A stretch of 64,000 nucleotides of DNA, from NCBI GenBank assembly GCA_020809705.1, contig CP085828.1, forward strand, positions 3,224,001-3,288,000. The letters run 5' to 3'. Position 1 is the first letter of the stretch, and each line of letters opens with the position of its first letter. Below, piece by piece: positions 11,723 through 23,207 of this stretch. Source of the stretch: Calonectria ilicicola (taxonomy: Eukaryota; Ascomycota; Sordariomycetes; Hypocreales; Nectriaceae). The notes below the pieces were generated by a model that did no database searches, was not told the DNA's origin, and saw only the letters and a program-made list of their open reading frames with translations. Made by a program: the position numbers and the translations under genes.

Positions 11723-12834
11723 ATTTCTTGACCAATGTTTCTGAAAACACCACTTTGAGGTCAGGATAAAAGCTCGGCGGTTGGATTGACTGGACTCCGC
11801 CGCTTCATAACCATATTAATACACCAACAATATCCGAATAGAACTCTTATTTCGGATTATACGAAACGCGCACAATCGTCGTGTATGTTGGCGAACACAC
11901 TCTGCGACACGCTGGATTCCCCTCGTCTCGAATCACTAGTCATGCGACTGACAAATTTTACTTTCGCCTGTTCTCTTGTTATTTTTGCATCTTCCAAACA
12001 TGGTATTTGTCTCATACATGGCGCATGGAGTCACTGGCGAATGGAGGTTTATGGGATTGGTTTGAAAGGCTGGGAGTTGGCTGCTCAGGCAGCCGCTTCT
12101 AAGGCTGAGGTCGGATGTAATGAGGGCCGTGGGCTGTCAGTGGATGGGGGTTGGTTGAAGCTGTGCTTCGAACCTGGTGGTCTAGTAGTGGACTGATAAT
12201 TGGCTCAACAATGGGATCTTGACAAGGCCCTGGTGCATCTTGACTATAGTCTTGGGAAGTGGTTGTGGTAGAAAACTGTACATATACCATCATTGATCGG
12301 ATTACGGACTGGCCAAGTGGCTGAAATGAACATTTACATGTTATGAACCCCCAATTTTGTGCGCGTTGTTTCCCTTGCCCACTTGGGTCTCGAAATCTGG
12401 TGACCTTTGTCCTCGGCTCTTTGTTGATGCCCCTCACCAACACGGTTGCCGTAGGATACCGTCAACTTTGACATGGGTGGGCAGAATTGAATCGCCCAAG
12501 CGCCTTGTTATGGTGAGAAGCTGGTGGGGCCCCACCCTTTTTTGGAAGTTTGCCCTGTGCAACTCTGACCCGCCAGGACGACGTATGGATCCGTGTGGCT
12601 CTCTTGCTTCCACTATTCATCCAAACTATCCTCATCTGTCGCGTCTTTGAGTAACCCGCTGCGCCATCCCTGTGGAATCCGAGACCTGTCCGCCCTGACT
12701 TCGCCCAGACTCCCTGTGCCTCGCAAAACATTGCACGTGAACATCTCTGAGCCAAGTCAAGGTCCGCCGTAAGCGCGGAGCCCCAGCCCAGATCTGCTGC
12801 ATCTGAAGCGCCTTGCTTGCTTCATCGGTTACAG
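11723..12834. other. Spacer between cyclin B and THO subunit genes
   Basis: The two genes are in tandem, so this 1.1 kb holds the cyclin 3' UTR and the promoter of the THO subunit gene. Open frames on either strand are short and unlike known proteins. No RNA gene was recognised. Confidence 0.45.
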
Positions 12835-14153
12835 ATGGCTCCAGTTCTGCGAGCCAGGCAAAGCCTGTCCAAAGAAAAGTTTTCGGCTTATTTTGGAAAC
12901 CTCCGAAGTCAGCCATACAGCGACCCTAACAGTTCACGGAACGCAAATCCCAACAGGTATTTGGCCGGGGACGGCGTGTAGCTCCAGTTCTTGTGCAAGC
13001 CTTACTAAATAATCAAACAGTCTTCGTACCATCGCCTGGAACCCCCTAGGGACCTTAGTTGCCACTGGTTCAGCAGAACGAGTTTTGCGAGTGTGTGAGT
13101 TTGCAGCCTTGCTAGGTGTTCTAACCTGGAGCTAAACATCATATTGCTTGTCATTAGGGAATCCTGAGAAAGCTCATATTAAATTTTCGACGGAACTCAA
13201 GGGTCATACCGCTTCCATTGAAAAGGTTGCATTTAACCCTACCAAGGATGCAGAACTTTGCAGTGTGAGCAGCGATGGAGTAGTCAAGTTTTGGGATGTA
13301 CGAACGAAAGCATGCTTTAATGAGGTGAAGGGCCTGGGTGAAGCATTCACACTTGTTTGGGCACCAGATGGAGAAACACTACTAGTAGGAAACAAGGTGC
13401 GTGGACAAGATTTACAAAAAACAGGGATCTCGCTCATCAATTCTTCAAGACAGATAATATCTTTGTTCTGTCGCCAACACAGCCCACCCCCATCAGTTCT
13501 CACCAGCAGTCTATTCAAACGAACCAGATTACGTTCTGCTGGAGTGGAAACAAAATATTTTTGACTACAGCGGAAGGTCGCATTAGGATTCTATCATACC
13601 CAGATTTTGAGCCCATCCTACAATCCGACTTTGGGGGAGAATCCAAAGAGTTTATGCTGAATGGGCACACGTCGTCCTGCTTGTCAGCAGAGCTGCAGCC
13701 GACTGGGCGGTATTTGGCCACTGGTGGATCGGATTCAATCATTTCCCTTTGGGACACTACAGATTGGATCTGCCAGAGAACGATTACCAGGATGGTTGGG
13801 CCAGTCAAGAGTCTCAGTGCGTTGCCATTCTACTAGTGAGGCCTTGTGTGGGCGATTAGCTGACCATTGATCTACTAGGCTTCACATTTGACGGTAGCTA
13901 CGTCGTGGGAGGAAGTGACGAAGGTAAGCTGCTGTTTCCCGCGTAATCGGACATTTAAATCTTTACTAATCACCATGGCCCCCTGGTAGGATCTGGCCTG
14001 GAGATCTCGCACGCCGAGACCGGGGAACATGTGCACACATTCAAAACTGCAGGGTCGTGCCCAGTGGTGGCTTGGGCACCCACACGGTATTGCTTAGCTT
14101 ACAGTGACCTGGGGGTTCTCCGGATTGTGGGAGTGGATGTGGACAGGAAATAA
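12835..14153 (+). CDS. THO3: THO complex subunit 3 / Tex1-like WD40 protein
   Basis: WD40 beta-propeller expected to belong to the TREX/THO complex, which couples transcription to mRNA packaging and export in the nucleus. Six exons give 336 residues: 12835-12956, 13021-13094, 13158-13396, 13450-13816, 13879-13923 and 13990-14153. All five introns are 53-66 nt with GT-AG ends, and every join keeps frame. Repeat-like blocks are visible: LRTIAWNPLGTLVATGSAE with RVLRVWN, then LKGHTASIEKVAFN with KFWDVRT, then GRYLATGGSDSIISLWDTTD, and FTFDGSYVVGGSDEG near the end. The last exon reads GEHVHTFKTAG and CPVVAWAPTR, as in fungal THOC3 orthologues. Length is close to the family norm of roughly 330. 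No catalytic residues are expected. The ortholog call rests on overall pattern, since WD40 proteins are easily confused. Confidence 0.88.
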
Positions 14154-16624
14154 GAGGTCAGCTATCGAGCATGAGGCTATAAAACGGGATGTTACACTCC
14201 CAAACCGGTTGGTAGGAATGAACCACAACCAACTTCAGGAGGCACAGGATCCGAGGCCCCGGAACGGTCATCTTGTTCGACAAAGGGATCACCTGTTTGA
14301 AAACTGCATGGTTCCGTTTGAGGTGGAGGGGGAGGGTAGCATTAGGTCCAGACCTCGGCCTCCATTGACCGTTTAGTATGAGGGGCGTGGGCGTCAGACG
14401 GGAGAACGCGATACCGAGAAGGATGCCTCTGACTGGCGTGTGGACGAGGTGATCCAGCAGTGGGGGTATTCACCAATCTGCCACTGACGGTTAAAACATG
14501 AGATACGCGAGTGAACTCGTTATTGGTCTTTCTATTTGCGTACCAACACAGGCTGTTAATTTTTTTAAAAAAAAAATACAAGGGTTTTGCAAACGACGTC
14601 ATTGAGGGTAACCGAGTGTTTTTTTTTTTTTTTTCGCTATGATCTCGCATCCAATAATCACGGCCGTATGACCTGGCCCTGTATGCTCAAGACACCAGTA
14701 AATCAAGTGAACCCAAAAGATCGACGGTGCAATAGAGCGGGGGAGGGTCTAAAATTAGAGGCGGGTGTGGGTGTGCTAAGGTTGTTGCTTGTGGCGAGAA
14801 TGCCATCATAATTTCATAGTAGTGTTTTACAGAACTCAGGTTTAGGCCGCTTACATGGAACCCTAATGGCACTGGGGAATTCGGTTGAGATACCAAGTAA
14901 GAAGTATTATCATGGTGACAGTAGCAATTAATAGTTCCGGAATAGGCAAGTGCCGAAGGCAGCATGAGCTACGTAAGAAACGGTTCATCGAGTCAACTCA
15001 CAGTATGTCGGTATGACGATACCCCATATCATAAGAGTCATCTGGTGGCCATCGGGGCTCGGAGTTAGCGAGCCTCGTGAGCCACTTGGTTTCCGTAAAA
15101 TGCCGTGTGTGTGGCCGGGCCGCGAGTCCTCTGCGGGAGCCATGCACTGTAGGGCTGAAGATGCCGGGTAAGGGGTCTGCTCACAATGATAGCTCTGCAC
15201 CCTAAGTAAAGTAGCGGTGGGGACGTTTCCATTGCGAAACCATGCTCCGTACGGTCTCAATGGCGGATCAATTCATAAAGCAAGATGGAAGTGGAGGGGG
15301 GGGAAATGGGGCAGGCAATCCTTTGGCGCTGGAAGCGACACTATAGGTTATGAGGGAGCTTCAATGGAATGTCAACTCTTATCGCGACACACTTGCAAAA
15401 TTGTTCATTAGGCAACAGGCAATGGGACGGGTTTACGACAGAATACAGTGGGCTTTTTTTTTTCTTCTTCTTTTTCGGGAGCAACGGCAGCTATGAGATG
15501 AGCTAGTATGGGTGCAATGTCGCATTCTTGTTCGGGTGCATTCACCAAGGTACAGGTTGGCTAGTAGACTGTGGCAGTGCTAAAAAACGAACTCACCAAC
15601 GACCCGTTAAACGCTGAAGCTTCAGCCGTTGTCGTCATCGAGCCGCAGGGAGTTACCACTGCAAACACTCGGCTGGGGCGGCCGCTCACGCAGCGGGATA
15701 TGTGGGAAGTAAATTGCGTGCAGCGGGTGCAGTCATGGTAGATTGATAAAGGGCGCGTGATGCAGTCGCAGTATATACACGTATTGGCAGCCAAAAGCGT
15801 GGGGTTTGCAGTGAGTGCTAAGTTGAGCGATGGATGCGCCTAATCTGTCAGCAATTCTCCGACACAAAAAAACACTATGAAAAGAGATGTGATGATACGT
15901 TGTTGAGAAGAGAAATGACAGATTGATCTGGGTAAAGCTGTGCCCCATGAGACGGTGAACAAGCTTCATGCTGTTGAGAATTCATGATTAATAATGCAAA
16001 TTTGGGTCCGTCGCTTAGTGCATCGCTGGGCCTGGATACTGGGCGGAGGCCCTATCAAAGGCCATCAAAGGCCGCTGGGAAACCTGAGGGGGGCCTCACA
16101 GCTGGGGGGCGCACTGATAATCTGTAGTACTTGAGCCCGCAGAAGCACTGTGGACATCCCCCTCAAAAGGTCCCAAGGCTAAGTCTAAGCAAGGCCAAGT
16201 AGAAGACAAGGATACGGGCGCCAGGCAGCCAACACATCGCGGCGCCCCCCCCTCATTATCCATAATCCATCATCCTAGAAATCTTTTGATGGCTGGGCTG
16301 AGCTTGCTCTCCACCTGCCATTTTGTCGCATTTGCTGCGGCCCCCTTCTTCTCGCAACCCATTTCTCGACCGTGCCTGTAGCCGATCCGTTTCCACCACG
16401 CCGAAGCCGAAATACCGTCGCCACTGCTACGGGTCGCTATCCGTTCCTTTGAAAATAACCCACCCTGCCGTTGATCTGGCCAGATCGGACAGCCAGCCTG
16501 CCCAAGTCCGGACACACGCACTGTTTCTCGTGAATCCAGCTTCTCGCGCCGGCCCCCCCACCAGGGCCTAAGTCGATATCCCGCCCGACCCCTCGACCGA
16601 CGCTCGCGAAAACCCGTCTTGGCC
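14154..16624. other. 2.5 kb spacer upstream of the Zn2Cys6 regulator gene
   Basis: No supportable gene. The left part holds the 3' flank of the THO subunit gene, with A/T homopolymers near 14562-14579 and 14620-14635. The last 300 bases before 16624 become C-rich and pyrimidine-biased, resembling the leader of the regulator gene. The frame opposite the regulator's start (16270-16815, minus strand) is a shadow of this base bias. Confidence 0.45.
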
Positions 16625-19513
16625 ATGACGGGCTCGCCCGAGAATGGCACCGGCCAGAAGAGAGCCCGGAGCCCCAACGCAGACGGCGACGATGCAGGTC
16701 CCGCGCGGGATTCTGTACCCGACAATTCCAGCGTCCCAAAACCGAAGCGACTGGCCTGCATGATTTGCCGGAAGCGCAAACTCAAGTGCGACGGCGTGAG
16801 GCCAAGTTGCAGCACCTGCTCTCGATTGGGGCACGCATGCGCATACGATGAACAGCGAAGGAAGAGCGGCCCTAAACGAGGCTACGTCAAGGCTCTCGAG
16901 GAGCGACTAAGTGAGTGCGCCCGCCATGTACTTGTCCAAGTGTTCTCTCGTCTAATCACTCGGCTTTATAGAACAAGTCGAGACCCTATTGAAGACGACA
17001 CAAGAACCTGGACCCTCAAGTAACCAGTCAAAAGGACTTAGTATGTCTATGCCAACTGGCCCCAGTCCTCAGACCACAGCTACACCGAACTTGAGTATAC
17101 CCAATGCCCCCATGGGTATGACGGGGGATCGCGATATGGACCGGTGGCATATCAACAACGAATCCCCCCAGACCGGCACACTAGAGGATTTCAATTTCAA
17201 CGCCAGTCTAGGTATGGGCATGAACAATGTTGGTGGTAACTTTACTTGGGAAATGATTGGTTTGGGACTGGAGGAACCTCTGCCTCCCCAGGAGACGATT
17301 GATGAACTCCATCAAATTTATTTTGAAAAAATCCACCCCTCGATTCCCATGATTCACAAGTACCGCTATTTGGCCGCCATGAATCTGTAAGTCAATAATG
17401 GTTGTTGAAACTGTGGCGGAGAGGAGAAGCTGACAAATTTCCCAGCGCCCCCAACCAACGTCCACCTGTGTGTTTGCGATATGCCATGTGGACTATGGCT
17501 TGCACCATCACTGATAAATATGTCGATCTGAAAGACCTATTTTATCGCAGGGCGAGAAAGTATGTTGAAGCAGACTACATTAAGGGCTATGGCGAGCACA
17601 TGATTTCTATTGCCCACTGTCAGACCCACATCCTTCTGTCTTCCTATGAGATGAAGATGATGTACTTCCCCAGAGCTTGGGTTAACACTGGTTCAGCCAT
17701 CCGCTTGGCTCAGATGTATGCAACTTACACCTTTACTCGTTTCTCGCTTTAGCTCACTTGTTTTTAGGACGGGTCTCCATCGATTAGATGGTCAGGGTCT
17801 TGATGTCAAGCAATGTCTTGCGGAGCCAAAGGACTGGACCGAACGCGAAGAGCGACGCCGCACTTTTTGGATGGCCTTTTGTCAAGATCGATATGCTAGT
17901 ATTGGAACTGGTTGGCCAATGACGATTGACGAACGCGACATCATGACTAACCTTCCCTCATCGGAAGAGGCCTACGATATGAGCCGTCCAGAGCCGACAC
18001 AATCACTTAATGAGTGCACGAGTCCAGCTGGTGCAGGTAAACTGTCATCTTTTGGTGGAATCGTGTTGATGGCCTGTCTGTTTGGCCGAAACCTGGTTCA
18101 TTTACATCGACCCGATGCTGACGACCTCGACCACGATCTCAACGGCCCATTCTGGAAGCGCCATCGACAAATGGACAACATTCTTCTCAACACATCCCTA
18201 TGCTTACCTCCACACCTTAAACTACCTCAGGGTATGAACAATCCCAATATCGTTTTCACCAATATGAGTATACATACCTCGACCATCTGTCTTCACCAAG
18301 CCGCCATTTTCAAGGCGGAAAAGAACAAGCTCCCTGGATCAGTCAGCGCGGAGAGCAAGGTCCGATGTATCACCGCCGCCAATGAAATTGCCAGTATGAT
18401 GAGAATGATTTCTCACATGGACCTCTCAACCGTAAGGACTAGCTACATGAGGCGCTATTGCTATAAGCTTGCTAACAGAGTATAGGTCAACCCATTCATC
18501 TCCTTCTGCCTATACGTTTCGGCACGTGTATTTGTCCAATACCTCAAGAGTCGACCTGACGATAGCCAAACGGCGGATTCTTTGCGTTTCCTTCTCTCGG
18601 CAATGAACGCATTGAAGCGAAGGAATCCACTGACCGAATCGTTCTTGGTACAGTTGGACGTGGATTTGGAGGCTCTTGCTTTGAGGATTCCCAAGCTCAA
18701 AACCGCGTTCCCCCGCAGTACGGATAGTGTAAGTCTACCAAAGCCTGGATTAATGAACTTGATTTGGTGTATCTTTCTAACACAACACAGCCCGCACCGA
18801 ATGGCATATCGACGAAGACACCTTGCGATAACCCCGAGGGTGTACAAGGTATCTTAGCATATCGCAACGAGTGCAACTTTATGAAAATGGCGGGAGATGA
18901 TGGAAATCCGGCTACAGCGCCAGACATTGTTGAACCGAACGGAGATTCACAGATGCAGAACTCGAACAATACCGGTGGCTACGGAGGCTCATCATGGATA
19001 CCAGCTGACCAACAACTTCCAATTCTGACACCCAGTTCCGGGGCCACGTATGAGAAGGGCGGTTCAACCACAGGCCCCATGTCCGGGTTTGGTGGCGAAG
19101 GGAGTGGAGAGAGCCAAGAAACATCAGGATCCCCAGATGGGGCGCAATCGAGCCGACCTACACCAAACTCGAGCAACGGCGGTTCCGATCACCGAGTGCA
19201 TCTTGCTCCCGGGCAAATGAATGGATCTGGACACAACTCGTTCCAAGCAAGCCCGATTTCGCCCAACCAGACATTGATGAACCCCGGTGCGATGGATGGG
19301 AATACTCAAAGTCTCTTTGGGGATTCCAGTGGGTTCACGATGCCAACGGGCTTGTCAGACCCGCAGGGATCGTTTGTGATACCAGACGGATGGGGTGACA
19401 TACAGGGTCAAACGGGGGCCACACAAGTGGGCGAGGGAGTTTTAAGAGCGTTGATGAACATGGGGCCGATGGATGCGATGGACTTGTCGTCTTGGGAGGC
19501 AGGAAACAACTGA
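16625..19513 (+). CDS. Zn(II)2Cys6 fungal-specific transcription factor
   Basis: Nuclear DNA-binding regulator. Six exons, 16625-16910, 16972-17386, 17446-17715, 17768-18431, 18486-18728 and 18791-19513, give 866 residues. Introns are 52-62 nt. The binuclear zinc cluster has Cys45, 48, 55, 62, 65 and 72 in perfect C-x2-C-x6-C-x6-C-x2-C-x6-C spacing, followed by a basic linker and a short coiled coil (about 89-103). The middle homology region of the fungal_trans type starts near residue 210 (TIDELHQIYFEKIHPSIPMI). It contains the typical Arg/Trp block REERRRTFWMAFCQDRYAS. The last 230 residues are Ser/Gly/Asn/Pro-rich and low in charge, as in activation domains. An AATAAA lies at 19687, 174 nt past the stop. 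The target genes are not known to me, and I do not recognise a named orthologue. No biosynthetic cluster surrounds it. Confidence 0.95.
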
Positions 19514-20543
19514 GCAGGCGGATGATTGGATACCACTAACGGGGCAAGGAATGAGAATTACGACCGGATGTGACAGCGATTATGGGACTATCTGGATTAT
19601 ATGGAAGACAGGATCAAAGACGGGACCGATCACGATGGGCGTTGCTTGGCTGGAGGAAAACCCAATTTACGGGAATCACACTGTACAATAAATATACTAG
19701 GGGAACGGAATCTCTCAAACAATGGTTATATGGTGGTGGGATGTCTAATGGCATTGGAATAATACCCCCATTTTTTCTCCAACTAGAATGAAACCTCCTT
19801 TTGTTTCCTTCTGTAGAAAGAGAAAATAAACAAAGAAAGCAACATCGGCTGTAGACTGCAAGTAATGCACAGATGGTAAAATATTGACCAAAAGAAGATG
19901 GGTAAAGGCATATGTGTTTTTTTTACTCTTTGCTGTGAAACATCATATGACATGGCATGACATACAAGGCATCCCTTGACTGATTGCGCCCCGGCGACTT
20001 CTCCGCTTTCGATGTTACGGAGCTCGACTGCCCCTCTGAAAAAATATGCAAGAAAAACTTAAAGAAATAAACGAAATAAGAAAATTTTGTTTATTTACTA
20101 GACAGATGTGTGGATTAATTAATTAGTCGAGAGATTTCTATTCTTGAAAAAAAGAAAAAAAAAGGGTCGGCAGAGTGGGCGCAACCTTTCTTCCAAGGGA
20201 TGCATGCATGTAAGTAAGCACCAGCCAGTGTAATTAATGCCTGCCTGCCCTTCCTCTGCGCCCCTTCAACGTCATCAAAGACAAGACATGCTTGCCAACT
20301 TGGTCAAACTGGCAGCTCCCCCAATGGCCCGTGCGCACATCGCCGCCTTGTCCACCGAGGCTTAAAACCGACGACATTCCTTCGTAAAGCAGCAAGCCGC
20401 CCAACACGCCCAGCACCTGGTTAAAAGCAGCAACGCAAAAGGGACCCACAGCGCAAAAGCAAGCACTGAAAGCGCACCACAGGAAGCAACAGCGCTCCCC
20501 CCTCTCTGCGCCGGCCGGCCCCTCTCCGCCGCCCCCCCGTAAT
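19514..20543. other. Spacer between the Zn2Cys6 regulator and the GST-fusion gene
   Basis: Tandem arrangement, with 1.0 kb holding the regulator's 3' UTR (AATAAA at 19687) and the promoter of the GST-fusion gene. A homopurine/AT-rich segment runs about 20035-20165. The final 150 bases before 20544 are C-rich. No gene is supportable. Confidence 0.5.
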
Positions 20544-22863
20544 ATGGCCACGCCGCAGCCCCCGCCGCAGCATCAGCCGCAGCAGCAACAGCCGGTGCCG
20601 CCAACGCAGACGGGCCCTCCTCCGGGCGCCGGACCTGCGGGCCCGTTTGCCTCGCCGCCGCCGCCGCCGGGCATGCAGCCGCATCATACCCACGCTCACC
20701 ATGCGTCCGGCGCTGCTGCTGCTGCTGTCGCCGCCCACTTCCAGGTGGCCCTGGACATGCGCCTGGACGGCTACGCACCAGCTCTGGAGACTGCCTACCG
20801 TCAGCCCGAGGCCGCCATGCATGACCTCTCGGCGCAGGCCCAAGAGATGGAGGGGCTTCACCAGCACCAGCACCACGCCGCCCGCCAGCCCCGCGCTCTG
20901 CCTCCTACCAATCCTCAAGGCGGCGGCCAGTTCGGCATCCTGGCTCCCACGCCGGTGCCCGTCGTCGTGCCCCAGGCTGCCGACAGTGTGTTCGGCGCTG
21001 TCGCGGCGTCAACGACGCATCAGCAACTTCCCGCGCAGGATACTGGCGACAAGGCCGGCGGCCAGCTGAGCACCACGATTGTGGTTGATCCGCCGGATCT
21101 GGATGCCTGGCGGGACAAGTTGTTCAACGTCGACGAGACCATTGTCCTCACCGAAGAGCAGTATGTTGTTTCATTCCCCCGGTCTTGCCTATCCCGTCTC
21201 TCTAACGCTGGCTGTCTTGGCCGTCTCCGCTACCAGGTTCAAGACATACTTTCCTCACATTGATAATGTCTACTCACACCGCTCCACGCAGCGGTACAAG
21301 CGCAAGCCTTTCCTCTCTCACTACTGGGACTGTCGCATGAAGGGCCGCCCCCCCGGCACCCCCAAGTCCGACGACCCCAACAAGAAGAAGCGCAAGCGCA
21401 ACGCCCGCGAGCGTGACCTGTGCGACGTCAAGATCAAAATCACAGAGTACCTCCCCGGCGCCCAGCTGCAGCTTGACGATGTCCCCGGCGGCGGCAGCTC
21501 GCTCCCTCCCGGCGCGCTCGTGCAGCAGGGCGTCTTCGTCCCCGGGGTCCTCGCCGTGGGCCAGCAGCGCATCTGGACCATCCAGAGGGTCAACGGCAAC
21601 GGAGGCAACGGCAAGGGGGATGGTGTCGCGGGCCCGCACAAGCACACGCTGGCCAAGAGCGACGAGATCAAGAAGAACAGCGTGCAGCGGTTCCTGGCGC
21701 GCCAGGAGAAGGAAGACAAGAAGTCTCAGGTGGGCAGAGAACCATGAACCATGATTTTCACCTGAGGCAACAGAAAGAGTAACTAACGAGACATTTTCCG
21801 CCAACGCAGAAACCCATCATCCGCAAGGCCACCGGCACGGCGCTGGCGACAGCTCGCAAGCACACCAGGGACAACGACCTGAAGCTGTACGCGGCGTGCT
21901 TCTGGTAAGTCTCATCATGACGTTATATTGCCCCCTCCCAAGACAAACCTGATCTAACGAGCACCTCCCACCCCTCATCCAGCCCATTTTCTCAGCGAGT
22001 ATGGATCGTCCTCGAGGCCAAGCGCATTGCATACCAGTACTGTGAGACGGACCCTTATCGCCGGCCCGCTCCGCCCCAGCTGCTCGAGGTGAACCCCCGA
22101 GGCGGCGTGCCTGCCATCCGGCACGGCGACTGGGCATGCGCCGATAGTAGCGTCATATTGGAATATGTCTGTTTCACTCGCTCCAGCTTAGCTTGTATGT
22201 ATGTGCGAGAGTGCTCACAATATCCCAGCTTGAAGATCTAGACCAGCACAAGGATCCGGAGCAGCGCGTGCTGCTGTTCCCCGACAACCCACAGCACAGG
22301 GCCAACTGCCGCTCCTGGATCAACCATGTAAGTCGTACCGTCTGCTGGTCTGAAGACAAGCTAGGGGACAAGACAGAACATCTTAACTAAAACCGCTCAA
22401 CTAGATCAACTCACACATCGTCCCGGCTTTTTGCGCCCTCGTAGAGGCTGAGGATCCAACCTCGCAGAGGGATCCCCTGGTCAAATTGCAAAACGCTGTC
22501 GAATCTCTCGTCCAGGCCGCGGCCGAACAAGTAAGCACAAGGCCCCCTCTCCTGCCCCCTCTCTTACCCCTTCCAAGACACATGTCTAACATCTGAAACC
22601 TCACACAAAAGGGCCCCTTCTTCCTCGGGAAAACCCTCTCCCTTGTAGACATCAACTTCGCCCCTTTCGCTCTTCGCTTCTCGCGCATCCTCGCGCCGCG
22701 TCGCGGCTGGTCCGCCCCGGCCGATGGCACTCGCCTAGCAGAGTGGCTGGAGGCCCTTGAAAGCAATCCCCATGTGCGTGCCACGGTGAGCGGTGATGAA
22801 TTATACTCCGAAACGGTGGATGTGCTCTCCCAGTGTTGTGCGCGCCAGCTCCAGCAAGGATAG
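20544..22863 (+). CDS. Basic Cys/His-segment protein fused to an omega-like glutathione S-transferase
   Basis: Seven exons give 621 residues: 20544-21160, 21237-21729, 21810-21904, 21983-22166, 22229-22327, 22405-22530 and 22612-22863. Residues 1-205 are Gln/Pro/Ala/His-rich and probably disordered. Residues 206-370 form a conserved-looking block with Cys238, a basic cluster KKKRKR (255-260), Cys268, Trp319 and a His340-x-His342 pair. This order recalls FAR1/WRKY-GCM1-type zinc fingers. Residues about 393-463 are a GST thioredoxin fold with catalytic-type Cys402 (CPFSQR), a probable cis-Pro445 (GGVPAI) and Ser457 (DSSVILEY). A GST C-terminal helical domain follows, including LVDINFAPFALRF. 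No in-frame Met precedes the GST part in exons 3-4, so it cannot easily be a separate gene. The Cys active site suggests thioltransferase or dehydroascorbate-type chemistry, not classical Tyr/Ser GST conjugation. The zinc-finger reading is inference. Confidence 0.85.
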
Positions 22864-23207
22864 TTTGATCGGGGCTGAGCGTGTTGGGAGGCATGTATGG
22901 CTGGATGGTGGTGAGCCTCTGTAAAAGGAGCTGGGCTCGCTGTGGGTTTAGCTTCATTTCTCATTTCTTTTTTCTTTTCTCATGAGCATGATGCGAGTAA
23001 TGATACCCATGATATGACAGAAATATTATAATAATATTGGAGAAATCCGCCGTGCGCTCCAGAGAAATAACAGTAACAATACATGCTGATAGGGTATCCA
23101 GTTCCATCTACAAATTATCCTGTACAGTGCGTGCCCATTAGAGCCTCATAATAATAATAATAATCATTCATCCGTTTTACCTCCATTTGAGACCCAGACC
23201 GTCAACT
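22864..23207. other. Short convergent 3' flanks of the GST-fusion and transporter genes
   Basis: Only 344 bp separate the two stop codons, so the 3' UTRs must be short or overlap. It is AT-rich, with an (ATA)n microsatellite at 23148-23164. No gene. Confidence 0.6.
23148..23164. repeat. (ATA)n trinucleotide microsatellite
   Basis: Nearly six ATA units in the convergent 3' flank between the GST-fusion gene and the transporter gene. Confidence 0.8.

Noticed and set aside
16270..16815. 181-codon minus-strand frame overlapping the start of the Zn2Cys6 regulator
   Set aside because: It overlaps the conserved zinc cluster on the other strand and has biased composition.
21274..21804. 176-codon minus-strand frame inside the GST-fusion gene
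   Set aside because: It is antisense to exon 2, where the sense strand encodes a conserved-looking block with valid splice joins. The antisense frame has no domain.
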